Shown piece by piece: positions 51,101 to 60,406 of a stretch of 64,000 nucleotides of DNA. This stretch comes from Chitinimonas koreensis. Lineage in GTDB: Bacteria > Pseudomonadota > Gammaproteobacteria > Burkholderiales > Chitinimonadaceae. The translations under genes were made by a program, and so were the position numbers. The stretch covers positions 4,179,001-4,243,000 of the forward strand of contig NZ_CP060704.1 of assembly GCF_014353015.1 (NCBI RefSeq), written 5' to 3'. Under the pieces are notes generated by a model. The model searched no databases. It saw only the letters and a program-made list of their open reading frames with translations, and was not told the origin of the DNA. Position 1 is the first letter of the stretch; each line of letters begins with the position of its first letter.

Positions 51101-53002
51101 ACCGTAGAGCGCGTCGTTGGCGTCTTCGCCAAACAACTGGTCGATACCGGCACCACCGCGCAGCGTGTCTCGCGCGTCGCCACCATACAGCCGGTCGTTG
51201 CCCTGACCTCCGGCCAGCGAGTCTTCATCGCCATCGCCTTGCAGCACGTCGTCGTCAGCCAAACCCAGCAGCGTGTCGCGGCCGGCGCCCCCTTCGAGCT
51301 GGTCGTTGCCGGCACTACCTTCGAGGTAGTCTGCGCCGGCTTCTCCCTGAAGGGTATCGTTACCATTCATGCCGTAGAGATAATCGGTCGCAGCCCTGCC
51401 CGTCAGAATCTCGTCCATGCTTCCGCCAAAGCCGACCACGTGCGTCGTGCTCGAAGCCGTACCGAGCGGACTGACCATGAGCGAAGTCGCGCTGGATGCA
51501 TCCTGGAACAGCCAGTTTTCCTTCACGGTCGCGAGATCGATGAACTGCGTGCCGCCGAGCGGCGCCACATCGTGCGCATCGGCATAACCGATCCAGCCCA
51601 CCAGCTTGGCCCGGTCGGCAACCCACTGGCTGGTCAGTGCACCCTGCTCGGAGGCCGGATCATAGAGTGCCAGACGCGCGTCGGCATCCGCCCCGCCGAG
51701 CAAAGCCACTGGGCTCAGCGACAGCAACGCCAGGCGCAGATCGCGGCCCAACGCGTCATTGCGCAAGGCATCGCGCTGTACCTGCGCGGTGTCCCTCAGC
51801 GACAGTACGGTCAACGTCCGCCCCGCCATATGGGCTTCGGCTTGCGCCTCATCCAGGCCCAGAACCTTGAGGTAGCTTGCGAACCACTTGCCAGCCACCT
51901 TGTCGCCGATCTCGTCGGTCTGCCTCAACACGTCGTCGGCATGGAACACCAGCCGGCCCCCGCTGACGGTCCAGAATTCACGGTCGAACGCCGTGTCCTC
52001 CTTCTGCCAATAGGCTTGCAGCGTCAGTCCGATCATCTGGCTGCGCAAGGCATCCGGCCAAGCCGCCACGCCTGCATCGACGAGCTTTTGCACGTCGTTG
52101 GTGAAATGAGTAAGCAGATAATTACCGACGAATTCATCCGCACCGAATTGATGGCGAACCAAGTGTTCGAGAAAGCCCCGGTCTTGAGAGTCCCCTTGGT
52201 AGCCGTAGTAATCGCCATCCAGCATCAGCCTGACGATATCTGGCAGTTGGAAACTGAGCGTGCGCAAGCGGTCGTCGGCCAGGAAAGCAATCAACAGGGC
52301 CTGCGAATGCAATCCGATGCCATTCGCCAAATCGGGTGCACCATGTTTCAGTATATCGATGTCGTCATAAAGCCGGTTGGGGTTCGTGACCATGTTGGTC
52401 AGGAATTCGCTTTCCACTGCGACGGCATGGATATTTCCTTCGCCGCGAATCGGCGTCAGCGGCCCCACATCATTGGGCAAATCCAGTGTCCAGTAGCTGT
52501 CCAGGTCCGCATCGGCCGGGTAGCCGGCATTCGACAGTGCAGCCTGCAACTGCCACATATTGGTCAGCCGCGCGGCTTCGCGAAATGGCGCAGGGTCGAA
52601 GGTAACAGCCGGCTTATTGAAAAAAACGGCCATCAGCGCAGCCAATCCTCCACCAAGGGAATGCCCGGTGAAACTAATACTGGCACCGGGATAAGCCGCT
52701 TTCACCTTCTGGTAGAACAAGGCGGCCTCGATCAATTGAGCATGCACTGTCCCCACGCCTATTACCAAGTCGGCGCCACCATCGCCGGCAAAATCTTTGG
52801 GATAGGTACCCGCGTAACTAATCACCACTTCATTGCCACGTATCAAAGCCACTGCTTCGAAGCCGCTACCATAATTACCACCGACAGCAATGGCTTGCTG
52901 CCAACCAGTTGGAAGAGGAAAGCGGTTATATGGTTTGCGCGTTTCTACGGAATAATAGGAACGCCCCGCCATCAGGGAATATTCAAGCACTTGAATACTC
53001 AT
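42171..53002 (-). CDS. giant RTX protein with N-terminal serine lipase domain, one-base frameshift
   Basis: The first about 480 residues form an alpha/beta-hydrolase of lipase-class-3 style: ISYAGTYP, nucleophile Ser115 in FTGHSLGGGLAALM, Asp136 in VTFDPAPF and His232 in GLHSQALL as a likely triad. RTX nonapeptides (GGxGxDxLx) start near residue 530 and fill several blocks. The last third is about 15 tandem units of 81-90 residues. The C-terminus matches that of the other RTX protein. Two frames meet at CCCC 47374-47377; one added base gives ELDGGGEPFSAF and about 3,610 residues in all. GAGGAG precedes the ATG, which overlaps the upstream stop (TGATG). It is probably exported by the HlyB/HlyD pair encoded upstream, folding on calcium outside. 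The substrate is unknown. Confidence 0.9.
42560..46390 (-). repeat. tandem 243/270-bp coding repeats in the RTX lipase
   Basis: About 15 head-to-tail units, mostly 243 bp (81 residues), four of 270 bp with one extra nonapeptide. The consensus opens NDTLIGGAGDDVYLVDAAGD, continues VVTENAGEGTDTVQSAVAWT, then LGANLENLTLTGTAAING, and closes TGNTLANKLTGNAAANTLDGG. Neighbouring units are nearly identical, which suggests recent duplication or gene conversion and makes this stretch prone to collapse in assembly. Confidence 0.92.
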
Positions 53003-53769
53003 CATTTACTCCTCGAATCAATAACCAAATTCGAAATAAGTGTCTTGGGCCGACATAAACGATTCGGCTCAGCCACCAAACCATGATAGGTAAAGCTCAG
53101 GGACTGATCACGCTCTTTTTTGCGCCGCACAGTGATAAATCCCTCCTTCTTTATAACCTCTGCATTGCGTTTTGGGCCAATCAACATATTAGCCACAGGA
53201 GCCTGAATGGTTTTGTCTTGGAAATTTTTCACACTAACAGTCCTCCACTTCTGATCAAGAAATCGATCAAAATTCGACAATTCCCAACTGGGCTTTGGTT
53301 TGGCAGAATCGTAGATCTGCAATGTATAGCTATGGATGTTATAGTTTGGGCATTCAAATCGCCGATCCATTAAATCGGACGAAACCAGATATATCACTCC
53401 ATTCCGCACCTGTAGGATCAACGGCTCCTGCCGTCCGACATCATCCCACTGCACGATTTCCCCCGGTCGATCAGGGTTAGGAATCCGCAATTGTTCTTCC
53501 CGCTCAAGCCTGCCTTGCCCCGGTTCTCCATAACCATGGAATTTCTTGCTGCGCTCGATCACAATTACCCGGCCGTCGTCCAATTGGACTTCTTCTTTCC
53601 ATGCCAAGGTCTCGGTCCCAGGCCAGCCGCCGAATAGCAGACGAACGTATAGGGCATACGCACCTACCGCCGCCCCGGCCATCACACCCAGCAGCGCGAG
53701 CAAAGCAAGAACGATACGGATCAGATCATATCGTGGCCGGTTTCCAGAAGCTTTAATTGGTTCTTTCAT
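53002..53769 (-). CDS. membrane-anchored protein of unknown function upstream of the RTX lipase
   Basis: A 255-residue protein with one N-terminal membrane helix (about residues 17-42) and positive residues before it, so the remaining 210 residues should face the periplasm. Features are LDDGRVIVIERSKKFHGYGEPGQ, a repeated PNPDRPGEIVQW-like polar stretch and only two Cys. No family was recognised. Base composition is clearly more AT-rich than the surrounding genes. GAGG before ATG 53769 supports that start over an upstream TTG. Its stop overlaps the RTX lipase start, so the two are translationally coupled. A role in protecting the producer from the lipase or in its export is possible but inferred only from position. 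Confidence 0.75.
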   Translation of the reverse strand: MKEPIKASGNRPRYDLIRIVLALLALLGVMAGAAVGAYALYVRLLFGGWPGTETLAWKEEVQLDDGRVIVIERSKKFHGYGEPGQGRLEREEQLRIPNPDRPGEIVQWDDVGRQEPLILQVRNGVIYLVSSDLMDRRFECPNYNIHSYTLQIYDSAKPKPSWELSNFDRFLDQKWRTVSVKNFQDKTIQAPVANMLIGPKRNAEVIKKEGFITVRRKKERDQSLSFTYHGLVAEPNRLCRPKTLISNLVIDSRSK

Positions 53770-54046
53770 TCGATCCTCATTCTGTGAACTATTTTTTTCA
53801 ATCAAGGCATACTCCCAATTTAATCTCTACAAACTTGGGATCTCTCACGTTTCAATCTCTTCTCTTCGCCTCATGACCCAAGTACGCCATTCTATACCGA
53901 CCAATCCGTGTCTGATTTCAGCTCAATCACAAGCAGTCGATCTGATGGATCAAACAGTATCGATCCAAAATACTCCAGCATACTGTCATAATACCTGTTG
54001 CATTCTACAGTTTCACCAACCATACAGTCAGCGAAGAGGGAAAGTA

Positions 54047-54871
54047 TCATTCATCTCGTTTGGCAGCCTTGTCGAAATTATTCGTAGGAAATAGGCATTT
54101 ATTATTTTTAGATTTTGATCGGCAAGTCACCCATGAACGAAATTCTTCAATTTTCTTCCGAAAGTATTCGGCCTGACAACTCAACGCCCACACATACGGC
54201 CAACTTCCGGCTCCGTTCCCAGCCTCACGCCTAACACAAAATGATCGTGTTGCCGCCGCGAAACTCGCCGGATTAAACTGCATTCTCAAATTCGGCAGCT
54301 GTCCAGCGGGCAAATATACATATGCCCCATAAGCCTCTTGGGCAAGAATCTTGTATTCGCGTGCATTTTCGATTTCCATACAGGCCGCCGCCCCCATGCC
54401 ACTCCCAGAATCGCATGGGTCATAACGCTCTTTATTCCAGGCAGAAAAAGAAAGCACTGGCTTATCCTGTTCCGACAGGTAAACCTTGAATTCGCCATAT
54501 CCCGCACTTGCGGAATAGTCAGTATAAGCCTCGACCTCCAACCGCAACATAGTGTCAAACGCCGACCGACAAATAGGATCTATATGAATTGGCTGCAATA
54601 CCAATACTGAACGATGTCGTCGCCGACCATTTATATCTACGGACACTTCCTGATTTGCGACCGTCGAATTGAACTCGCCGCAAGTTGGAATTTCAACCTT
54701 GTCATTATCAATGACAATACGTTCACCAACGGCACCAAATGATTGACTATGACTGATTTCCCACATACCACAGTGTGGGCACGTCGGCGCCGACACTTCT
54801 TGCGCATTGACACATATAGAAAGGACGAGAAGGAATCCCCAATAGATAAATTGATTCGATTTGCATTTCAT
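54047..54871 (-). CDS. secreted cysteine-rich protein of unknown function
   Basis: A 274-residue protein with a signal peptide (hydrophobic IYWGFLLVLSICV, cleavage near VNAQE). The mature part has ten cysteines, starting with CPHC, consistent with disulfide bonding in the periplasm or outside. Other landmarks are WEISHSQSFGAVGERIVI, a central YDPCDSGSGMGAAACMEIENA and a basic tail with CRSKSKNNKC. No family was recognised. The DNA is AT-rich, with adenine-rich codons unlike the flanking genes, suggesting acquisition. A gap of 277 bases without a gene separates it from the membrane protein downstream on the same strand. Confidence 0.72.
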   Translation of the reverse strand: MKCKSNQFIYWGFLLVLSICVNAQEVSAPTCPHCGMWEISHSQSFGAVGERIVIDNDKVEIPTCGEFNSTVANQEVSVDINGRRRHRSVLVLQPIHIDPICRSAFDTMLRLEVEAYTDYSASAGYGEFKVYLSEQDKPVLSFSAWNKERYDPCDSGSGMGAAACMEIENAREYKILAQEAYGAYVYLPAGQLPNLRMQFNPASFAAATRSFCVRREAGNGAGSWPYVWALSCQAEYFRKKIEEFRSWVTCRSKSKNNKCLFPTNNFDKAAKRDE

Positions 54872-55381
54872 GAGTGAGAACTTTCTTATTTCAACCCTAC
54901 TCCTGTTTTTCTTCATCCTCATCTCCATCGAATACAGGTCAATTCAAAAGTTATCGTTAACTTTATGCATCACATATACTGCTATCGATACAAGCCAAGC
55001 GATAGAACACATCAGCCTGCTGCTCTACCGTCGCTCCAGGCTCCGCCTTGCATGCAAGACGAAACGGTGATTTTATATTCTTCAGACGCGCGGATACCCT
55101 GCCGCCGGTCGGCGTGCATTTCGAGTATCAACGTCACCAAACCCTGTATACGGACTGCGCCCAAGCCACCACATCACATGGCGGAGGCCGCCATTACAAG
55201 AAGTATTTATAATATGCACAAATAGTCCTGCGCAAGTGCCAGGCGTGTAAACCCGAGCCAGAATGGTGCCCACATTAGATCCATTCATGGCGAAAGCCGC
55301 TTCCACACCAGGTTTGCGTTGCACGCAGCAGGTCGCCACCAATCCAGCCATCACGCATCTGCAACAATGGCCCACACAGCT
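54872..55381. other. 510-base AT-rich non-coding region
   Basis: It lies between the glycosyltransferase stop codon and the start of the cysteine-rich protein, all on the minus strand. Open frames here lack ribosome sites and plausible protein character. It is the AT-rich core of the island and probably carries a promoter for the lipase gene group. A GGCGG-CCT-CCGCC hairpin lies near 55182-55194. No transposon ends were seen. Confidence 0.5.
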
Positions 55382-56575
55382 TCACCCGACCCCGATCAAC
55401 TCCAACCAAGCCGCATTCCCCCGCTCGATGCCGTAAGCCAAGCAACGCTCCCGCGCCGCCCGCCGCAACGCAGCCGTATCCTGCTCGAGCGCCTGCCCGA
55501 TCCGCGCCAGCAGGCCGTCCTGATCGAAGAAATCCACCAACCAGCCCTCCTCCCCATCGCGGATCACCTCCTGCACCGGCGCGGTATCCGAGCCGATCAC
55601 GCAACAGCCGGCCGCCATCGCTTCGAGCAGCGACCACGACAGCACGAAGGGATAGGTCAGGTAGACGTGCGCGCTGGAGACCTGCAGTACCTTGAGGTAG
55701 TCCAGATAAGGCAGCTTGCCGACGAAGTGGCAGCGCGCCGGGTCGAGCTGCACCTCGGCCAGCATCTTCTCGCGCCAGTTGGCCGCATCTTTCGGCTTGC
55801 TGCCGTAGCTGACCTCGTCGCCGCCCACGATCAGCGCATGCACGTCGCCGCGCTCGGCCTGCAGCTGCGCCAAGGCACGGATGAACTGCGGAAAGCCGCG
55901 GTAGGGTTCGAGATTGCGCGCGACGTAGGTGACCACCTTGTCCTGCCGCGTCAGCACCCGGCCGTCCGGCAGCGTGAAGCGCACGTCCGGGTTCGGCGCG
56001 GCCAGCACGGTGTCGATGCCTTCGTGGATCACGCGGATCTTGTCGTGGTAGATCGGCGGGTGCAGCGACTTCTGCCAGGCCGTCGGCGCCACCGCCACGT
56101 CGCATTGCTCGAGGTTGAGCAGATGCAGCGCATTGCGCGTGCGAATGCGGGCGCGGTCGTCCAGCGTGAGCGGGAAGGCCGGGTCGAAGCCGGCATCGGC
56201 GCCCTCGGCGTGGTAGTAGTACTCGCAGAAATGGATCAGCCGCGCAGCCGGGTAGACGTCCTTGACGTAGAGCGCCTCGCCCCAACCCGGGTGGGCGACG
56301 ATCACGTCCGGCACGAAGCCCTGGCGCTTGAGCGACAGCAGGGTCTCGATCACCGCCTGGCCGGCCAGCACCGCGCGTTCCATGCCGTGCAGGTAGCGAT
56401 GGGTCGACTTGGCCGGATCGCGCTTGGGCCGGTAGCGGACGAACTCGACGCCGGGCAGCCCCGGCGCCTGCGGCTGGCCGAGCGCGACGAGGCGGTGGCG
56501 GCCTTGCGCGGCCAGCGCCGCGACGAGATGGCGGAACTGGCCGGGGAAATTCTGGTGGAGGAACAGGATTTGCAA
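55382..56575 (-). CDS. GT4-family glycosyltransferase
   Basis: A 397-residue GT-B enzyme. The N-terminal Rossmann domain starts QILFLHQNFPGQFRHLVAALAA; VIVAHPGWGEALYVKDVYP and CEYYYHAEGADAGFDP are typical of a GT4 subgroup. The C-terminal donor domain carries YVARNLEPYRGFPQFIRAL, HFVGKLPYLDYLKVLQVSSAHVYLTYPF and the EX7E-type SLLEAMAAGCCVIGSDTAPVQEVI. It lies downstream of the T1SS adaptor gene on the same strand (169-base gap). Enzymes of this subgroup often sit beside RTX exporters; whether it modifies the RTX proteins or a surface glycan is unknown. Confidence 0.9.
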   Translation of the reverse strand: MQILFLHQNFPGQFRHLVAALAAQGRHRLVALGQPQAPGLPGVEFVRYRPKRDPAKSTHRYLHGMERAVLAGQAVIETLLSLKRQGFVPDVIVAHPGWGEALYVKDVYPAARLIHFCEYYYHAEGADAGFDPAFPLTLDDRARIRTRNALHLLNLEQCDVAVAPTAWQKSLHPPIYHDKIRVIHEGIDTVLAAPNPDVRFTLPDGRVLTRQDKVVTYVARNLEPYRGFPQFIRALAQLQAERGDVHALIVGGDEVSYGSKPKDAANWREKMLAEVQLDPARCHFVGKLPYLDYLKVLQVSSAHVYLTYPFVLSWSLLEAMAAGCCVIGSDTAPVQEVIRDGEEGWLVDFFDQDGLLARIGQALEQDTAALRRAARERCLAYGIERGNAAWLELIGVG

Positions 56576-56744
56576 GGTATGGCCCTGGTCTGGTGCGGCC
56601 GGTGTACGAAACGGCCGCCTGGGTACGGTCGGCCCGGCAGGAATCGATGAGCCGGCCTCATCCGTCGATGCTGCGGATCGGGCGCGGGACAGGACAGCGA
56701 GCCGGCCTCGGCCGGCGCCTGCCGGAGCACACGCGCCGCCGGCC

Positions 56745-58154
56745 TCAGCGCTCGCGCAGGCTGTCGTGCAGATGCTCGGTCAAGGGGCTGAGGAAGTACT
56801 CGATCACCCGCCGCCGGCCGATCTTGATCTCGGCCGTCACCGCCATGCCGGCACCCAGCTTCACGCGCTTGTTCTCGACCAGCACGTCGGCGCGCGCCAG
56901 CTCCACCCGCGCCGGGTAGACCAGGCCCTGCTTCTCGTCCTGCACCGCATCGGTCGACACCGTCAGCACCTTGCCCGGCAGCGTGCCGTAGCGCGTGAAG
57001 TTGAAGGTCTCGACCTTGATCTCGGCCGGCTGGTCGGGATTCACGAAGCCGATGTCCTTGTTCTCGATCATGGCCTCGACCACCAGCCGGTCGTTGCGCG
57101 GCACCACCTGCAGGATCGGATCGGCCTCCTTGAGCACGCCGCCCACGGTGTGCACCGCCAGTTGCTGCACCACGCCGTCGACCGGCGCGGTCAGCGTCAG
57201 CAGATGCCTGCGCTGCTCGGCCTTGACCAGCTCCTGCCGCAGCGAACTGGCCTTGTCGCGCGCCTGGTTGAACTGGTCGAGCGCGTTGCGCCTGGACTCG
57301 GCCAGCAGGCTGGCGCGCTGGCGCTGGTTCTGCGCGATGGCGTGGCCCAGCTCGCGCTGGCGGCTCTGCTGGCCGGCCAGGTCGCGCTGGGTCTCCAGCA
57401 GCGCCTGCTCCTTCTCGAGCAGCGCATGTTTGGCCACGAAATTCTTCTCCGACAGGCCGCGATAGTCCTCGGCACGCTGGCGCACGATCGGCAGCGTCTC
57501 GCTCAGCTTGGCGACCATCTGGTCGGCGGTCTCGAGCTCGGCGCGGCGGCGCGCGGTTTCCTCGTCGAGCGTGGCCAGCCTGGCCTGCAGTTCGAGGTAT
57601 TCGCTGCTCAACAGCCGCTGCTCGTCGGCCAGCCCCTCGCCCGCGTTCGCCAGCACGATGCGCGGCGGCCGGCCCTGCTCGAGCGCCACCACCATGGCCT
57701 GCGCGCGTGCCGCCGCCAGCTCGGCGGTGGCCAGCTCGCTGCGCACGCGGTCGCGATCGGCGCCGGCGCTGGTGGCGTCGAGCTCGACCAGGACGTCGCC
57801 GGCCTTGACCACCTGGCCGTCGCGCACGTGGATCCGGTGCACCACGGCCAGCTCGGGCGACTGGATCAGCTTGGTGCGGTCGTCGGGGATGATCTTGCCG
57901 TGCGCGACCGCCACCACATCGATGCGACCGAGGATGCTCCACAGGAACGCGATCAGCAGCAGCGCGATCAGCGCCCACAGCGTCAGCCGCGGGATCGGCG
58001 AGGGCGGGGTTTCCTGCAGCTCGAGCGCGGCCGGCAGGAACTGCGCTTCGTAATCCAGCCGCGGCTTGGCGTCGAGCTGGTGGCGGATGGCCCAGGCGGC
58101 GCGCCAGACCGCGAAGTAGCGCTGCAATAGCGCCTTGCTTGCTTGGAAGATCAT
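56745..58154 (-). CDS. type I secretion membrane fusion protein, HlyD family
   Basis: A 469-residue adaptor. It has a cytoplasmic N-terminus, one membrane helix (about 57-77), then lipoyl half SPELAVVHRIHVRDGQVVKAGDVLVELD, a long coiled-coil arm (about 130-330) and second half LTAPVDGVVQQLAVHTVGGVL. The C-terminal ENKRVKLGAGMAVTAEIKIGRRRVIEYFLSPLTEHLHDSLRER is the conserved HlyD end. It bridges the ABC exporter and a TolC-like channel. The gene begins 5 bases after the exporter stop, a clear operon. A dedicated TolC gene is not nearby. Confidence 0.95.
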   Translation of the reverse strand: MIFQASKALLQRYFAVWRAAWAIRHQLDAKPRLDYEAQFLPAALELQETPPSPIPRLTLWALIALLLIAFLWSILGRIDVVAVAHGKIIPDDRTKLIQSPELAVVHRIHVRDGQVVKAGDVLVELDATSAGADRDRVRSELATAELAAARAQAMVVALEQGRPPRIVLANAGEGLADEQRLLSSEYLELQARLATLDEETARRRAELETADQMVAKLSETLPIVRQRAEDYRGLSEKNFVAKHALLEKEQALLETQRDLAGQQSRQRELGHAIAQNQRQRASLLAESRRNALDQFNQARDKASSLRQELVKAEQRRHLLTLTAPVDGVVQQLAVHTVGGVLKEADPILQVVPRNDRLVVEAMIENKDIGFVNPDQPAEIKVETFNFTRYGTLPGKVLTVSTDAVQDEKQGLVYPARVELARADVLVENKRVKLGAGMAVTAEIKIGRRRVIEYFLSPLTEHLHDSLRER

Positions 58155-58159
58155 GGCGC

Positions 58160-60313
58160 TTACCCTTGTTGCAGGCTGTGGAGATGGGCGTAGTAACCAC
58201 CCGGCTTACCGACCAGCTCCGCGTGGCTGCCTTCCTCGACGATCTGGCCGCGATCGATGGCGACGATGCGGTCGGCCATGCGCACGGTGGACAGCCGGTG
58301 GGCGATCACGATCACGGTCCGGCCGCGGCAGATGGCGCGCATATTGTCGCGGATCACGCGTTCGGACTCGTAGTCGAGCGCACTGGTGGCTTCGTCGAGG
58401 ATCAGGATGCGCGGGCGGGTGGCCAGCGCGCGGGCGATCGCCACGCGCTGGCGCTGCCCGCCCGACAGACCGGTGCCGTGCTCGCCGATCATGGTGTCGT
58501 AGCCTTCGGGCAGCTCCACGATGAACTCGTGCGCGCCGGCCAGCTTGGCCGCCTCGATCACCGCCTCCATCGGCAGGCCCGGGTCGACCAGCGCGATGTT
58601 GTCGCGGATCGAACGGTTGAACAGCAGGTTCTCCTGCAGCACCACGCCGACCTGGCGGCGCAGCCAGACCGGATCGGCCAGCGCCAGGTCGACGCCGTCG
58701 ACCAGCACGCGGCCGCGCTCGGGCACGTAGAGCCGCTGCAACAGCTTGGTCAGCGTGCTCTTGCCCGAACCGGAACGGCCGACGATGCCGAGGATCTCGC
58801 CGGGCCGCACCTGCAGCGAGACGCCGCGCAGGATCTCGGGACCGTCGGGACGGTAGCGGAACACCACCTGGTCGAACTCGATGGCGCCTTCGATGGCCGG
58901 CAGCGCGGCGCGGCTGGCCTGGGCGACCTCGGTGCGGGTGTTGAGGATGTCGCCGAGCCGTTCCATCGAGATGCCGACCTGCTGGAAGTCCTGCCACAAC
59001 TGGGCCAGCCGCATGATCGGGCCGGCCACCCGGCCGGCCAGCATGTTGAAGGCGATCAGCTGGCCGACCGTGAGCTCGCCGTCGATCACCAGCCGCGCGC
59101 CGAGCCACAGCGTGCCGACGGTGACCAGCTTGCCGATCAGCGACACCACCTGGCTCGCCACGTTGCCGAGCTGGCCGACGCGGAAGCTGGCCGCCACGTA
59201 GGCGGCGAGCTGGCGGTCCCAGCGTTCGATCACGCGCGGCTCGACCGCCATCGCCTTGATGGTCTCGACGCCGTTGACCGCCTCGACCAGGAAGGCCTGG
59301 TTCTCGGCGCCGCGGGCGAACTTCTGGTCGAGCCGCGCGCGCAGGATCGGATTGACGAAGAAGGACAGCAGGCCGTAGAGCGGCAGGCTGACCAGCACGA
59401 TCAGGGTGAGCCAGCCGCTGTAGTAGAGCATCACGGCCAGGAAGACCACCGAGAACACCAGGTCCATCACCAGCGTGATCGCATTGCCGGTGAGGAACTG
59501 GCGGATGTTCTCGAGTTCGCGCACGCGCGCCACCGAATCGCCGACGCGGCGGGCCTCGAAATAGGCCAACGGCAGGTTGAGCAGGTGGCGGAACAGCCGC
59601 GCGCCGAGCTCGACGTCGATGCGGTTGGTGGTATGGGAGAACAGCCAGGTGCGCAGGCCGGTGAGCACCACCTCGAACACCGAGACGACCAGCAGGCCGA
59701 CCGCGATCACGTCGAGCGTGGAAAAGCCGCGATGGACCAGCACCTTGTCCATCACCACCTGGAAAAACAATGGCGTGAGCAGGGCCAAGAGTTGCAGCAT
59801 GAAGGAGACGAACAGCACCTCGCCCAGCAGCTTGCGGTACTTGACCACGGCCGGGATGAACCAGCTGAAGTCGAAACGGGCAAGCTGGCCGGCCAGTGAA
59901 GCGCGCGAAGCGAACAGCAGCACCCGGCCGCTGCAGCGTTCGGCGAAAGCGGCACGGTCGAGCATCTCGGGCCGGCCGACGCGCGGGTCCTGGATCAGCA
60001 CCTGGTCGGGACCGAGCTGGGCCAGGATGAAGTAGCCGCCGCGCCGGTCCTCGACCAGCGCCGGCAGGGGCAGGGTCTCAAGCCGGTCGAGCCGAGCATC
60101 GACCGCGCGGGCCTTGAGGCCGAGCTTGCGGGCAGCGAGCAGGATGCGGGTTTCGTCGAACGGCTGGCCGCCGCTGAATTCATGGGCCAGTTGGGCCGGT
60201 TCGGCGGCGATGGCGTGGAAGCGGGCCAGCAGGACCAGGCCGAGCAGGCCGCTGTCGAGCGGTGGCGTGGTTTCAGGGCGGTCGAGGGAAGAAGGAGTAC
60301 GGGCGTTCGTCAC
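58160..60313 (-). CDS. type I secretion ABC exporter, HlyB family
   Basis: A 717-residue exporter. The N-terminal C39-like domain (about 20-150) lacks the catalytic Cys, as in HlyB, so it binds rather than cleaves substrate. The membrane domain has about six helices (155-460). The ATPase domain holds Walker A GRSGSGKST (512-520), signature LSGGQRQR (616-623), Walker B ILILDEATSALD and H-loop His682 (AHRLSTV). The start is a GTG with no clear ribosome site. It lies between the two RTX genes and heads a transcript with HlyD; a terminator separates it from the upstream RTX gene. It probably exports both RTX proteins by their uncleaved C-termini. Confidence 0.95.
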   Translation of the reverse strand: MTNARTPSSLDRPETTPPLDSGLLGLVLLARFHAIAAEPAQLAHEFSGGQPFDETRILLAARKLGLKARAVDARLDRLETLPLPALVEDRRGGYFILAQLGPDQVLIQDPRVGRPEMLDRAAFAERCSGRVLLFASRASLAGQLARFDFSWFIPAVVKYRKLLGEVLFVSFMLQLLALLTPLFFQVVMDKVLVHRGFSTLDVIAVGLLVVSVFEVVLTGLRTWLFSHTTNRIDVELGARLFRHLLNLPLAYFEARRVGDSVARVRELENIRQFLTGNAITLVMDLVFSVVFLAVMLYYSGWLTLIVLVSLPLYGLLSFFVNPILRARLDQKFARGAENQAFLVEAVNGVETIKAMAVEPRVIERWDRQLAAYVAASFRVGQLGNVASQVVSLIGKLVTVGTLWLGARLVIDGELTVGQLIAFNMLAGRVAGPIMRLAQLWQDFQQVGISMERLGDILNTRTEVAQASRAALPAIEGAIEFDQVVFRYRPDGPEILRGVSLQVRPGEILGIVGRSGSGKSTLTKLLQRLYVPERGRVLVDGVDLALADPVWLRRQVGVVLQENLLFNRSIRDNIALVDPGLPMEAVIEAAKLAGAHEFIVELPEGYDTMIGEHGTGLSGGQRQRVAIARALATRPRILILDEATSALDYESERVIRDNMRAICRGRTVIVIAHRLSTVRMADRIVAIDRGQIVEEGSHAELVGKPGGYYAHLHSLQQG

Positions 60314-60334
60314 GAAATCGGATGTCTATGAAGG

Positions 60335-60374
60335 TATAAAAAAGTAACGCGGCCCGCCTCGACGGCGAACCGCG
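60335..60374 (-). terminator. terminator between the second RTX gene and the exporter gene
   Basis: On the minus strand an 11-bp stem (CGCGGTTCGCC/GGCGGGCCGCG, two wobble pairs, loop GTCGA) is followed by TTACTTTTTTA. It lies 33 bases past the RTX stop codon and ends or attenuates that transcript just before the exporter gene. Confidence 0.75.
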
Positions 60375-60406
60375 CCATACACCAAAGATTATATTCTACC
60401 GGGGCA

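Noticed and set aside
55082..55375. A 97-codon minus-strand frame in the AT-rich gap
   Set aside because: It has no ribosome site, an improbable amino-acid pattern and no recognisable similarity; it is treated as non-coding.
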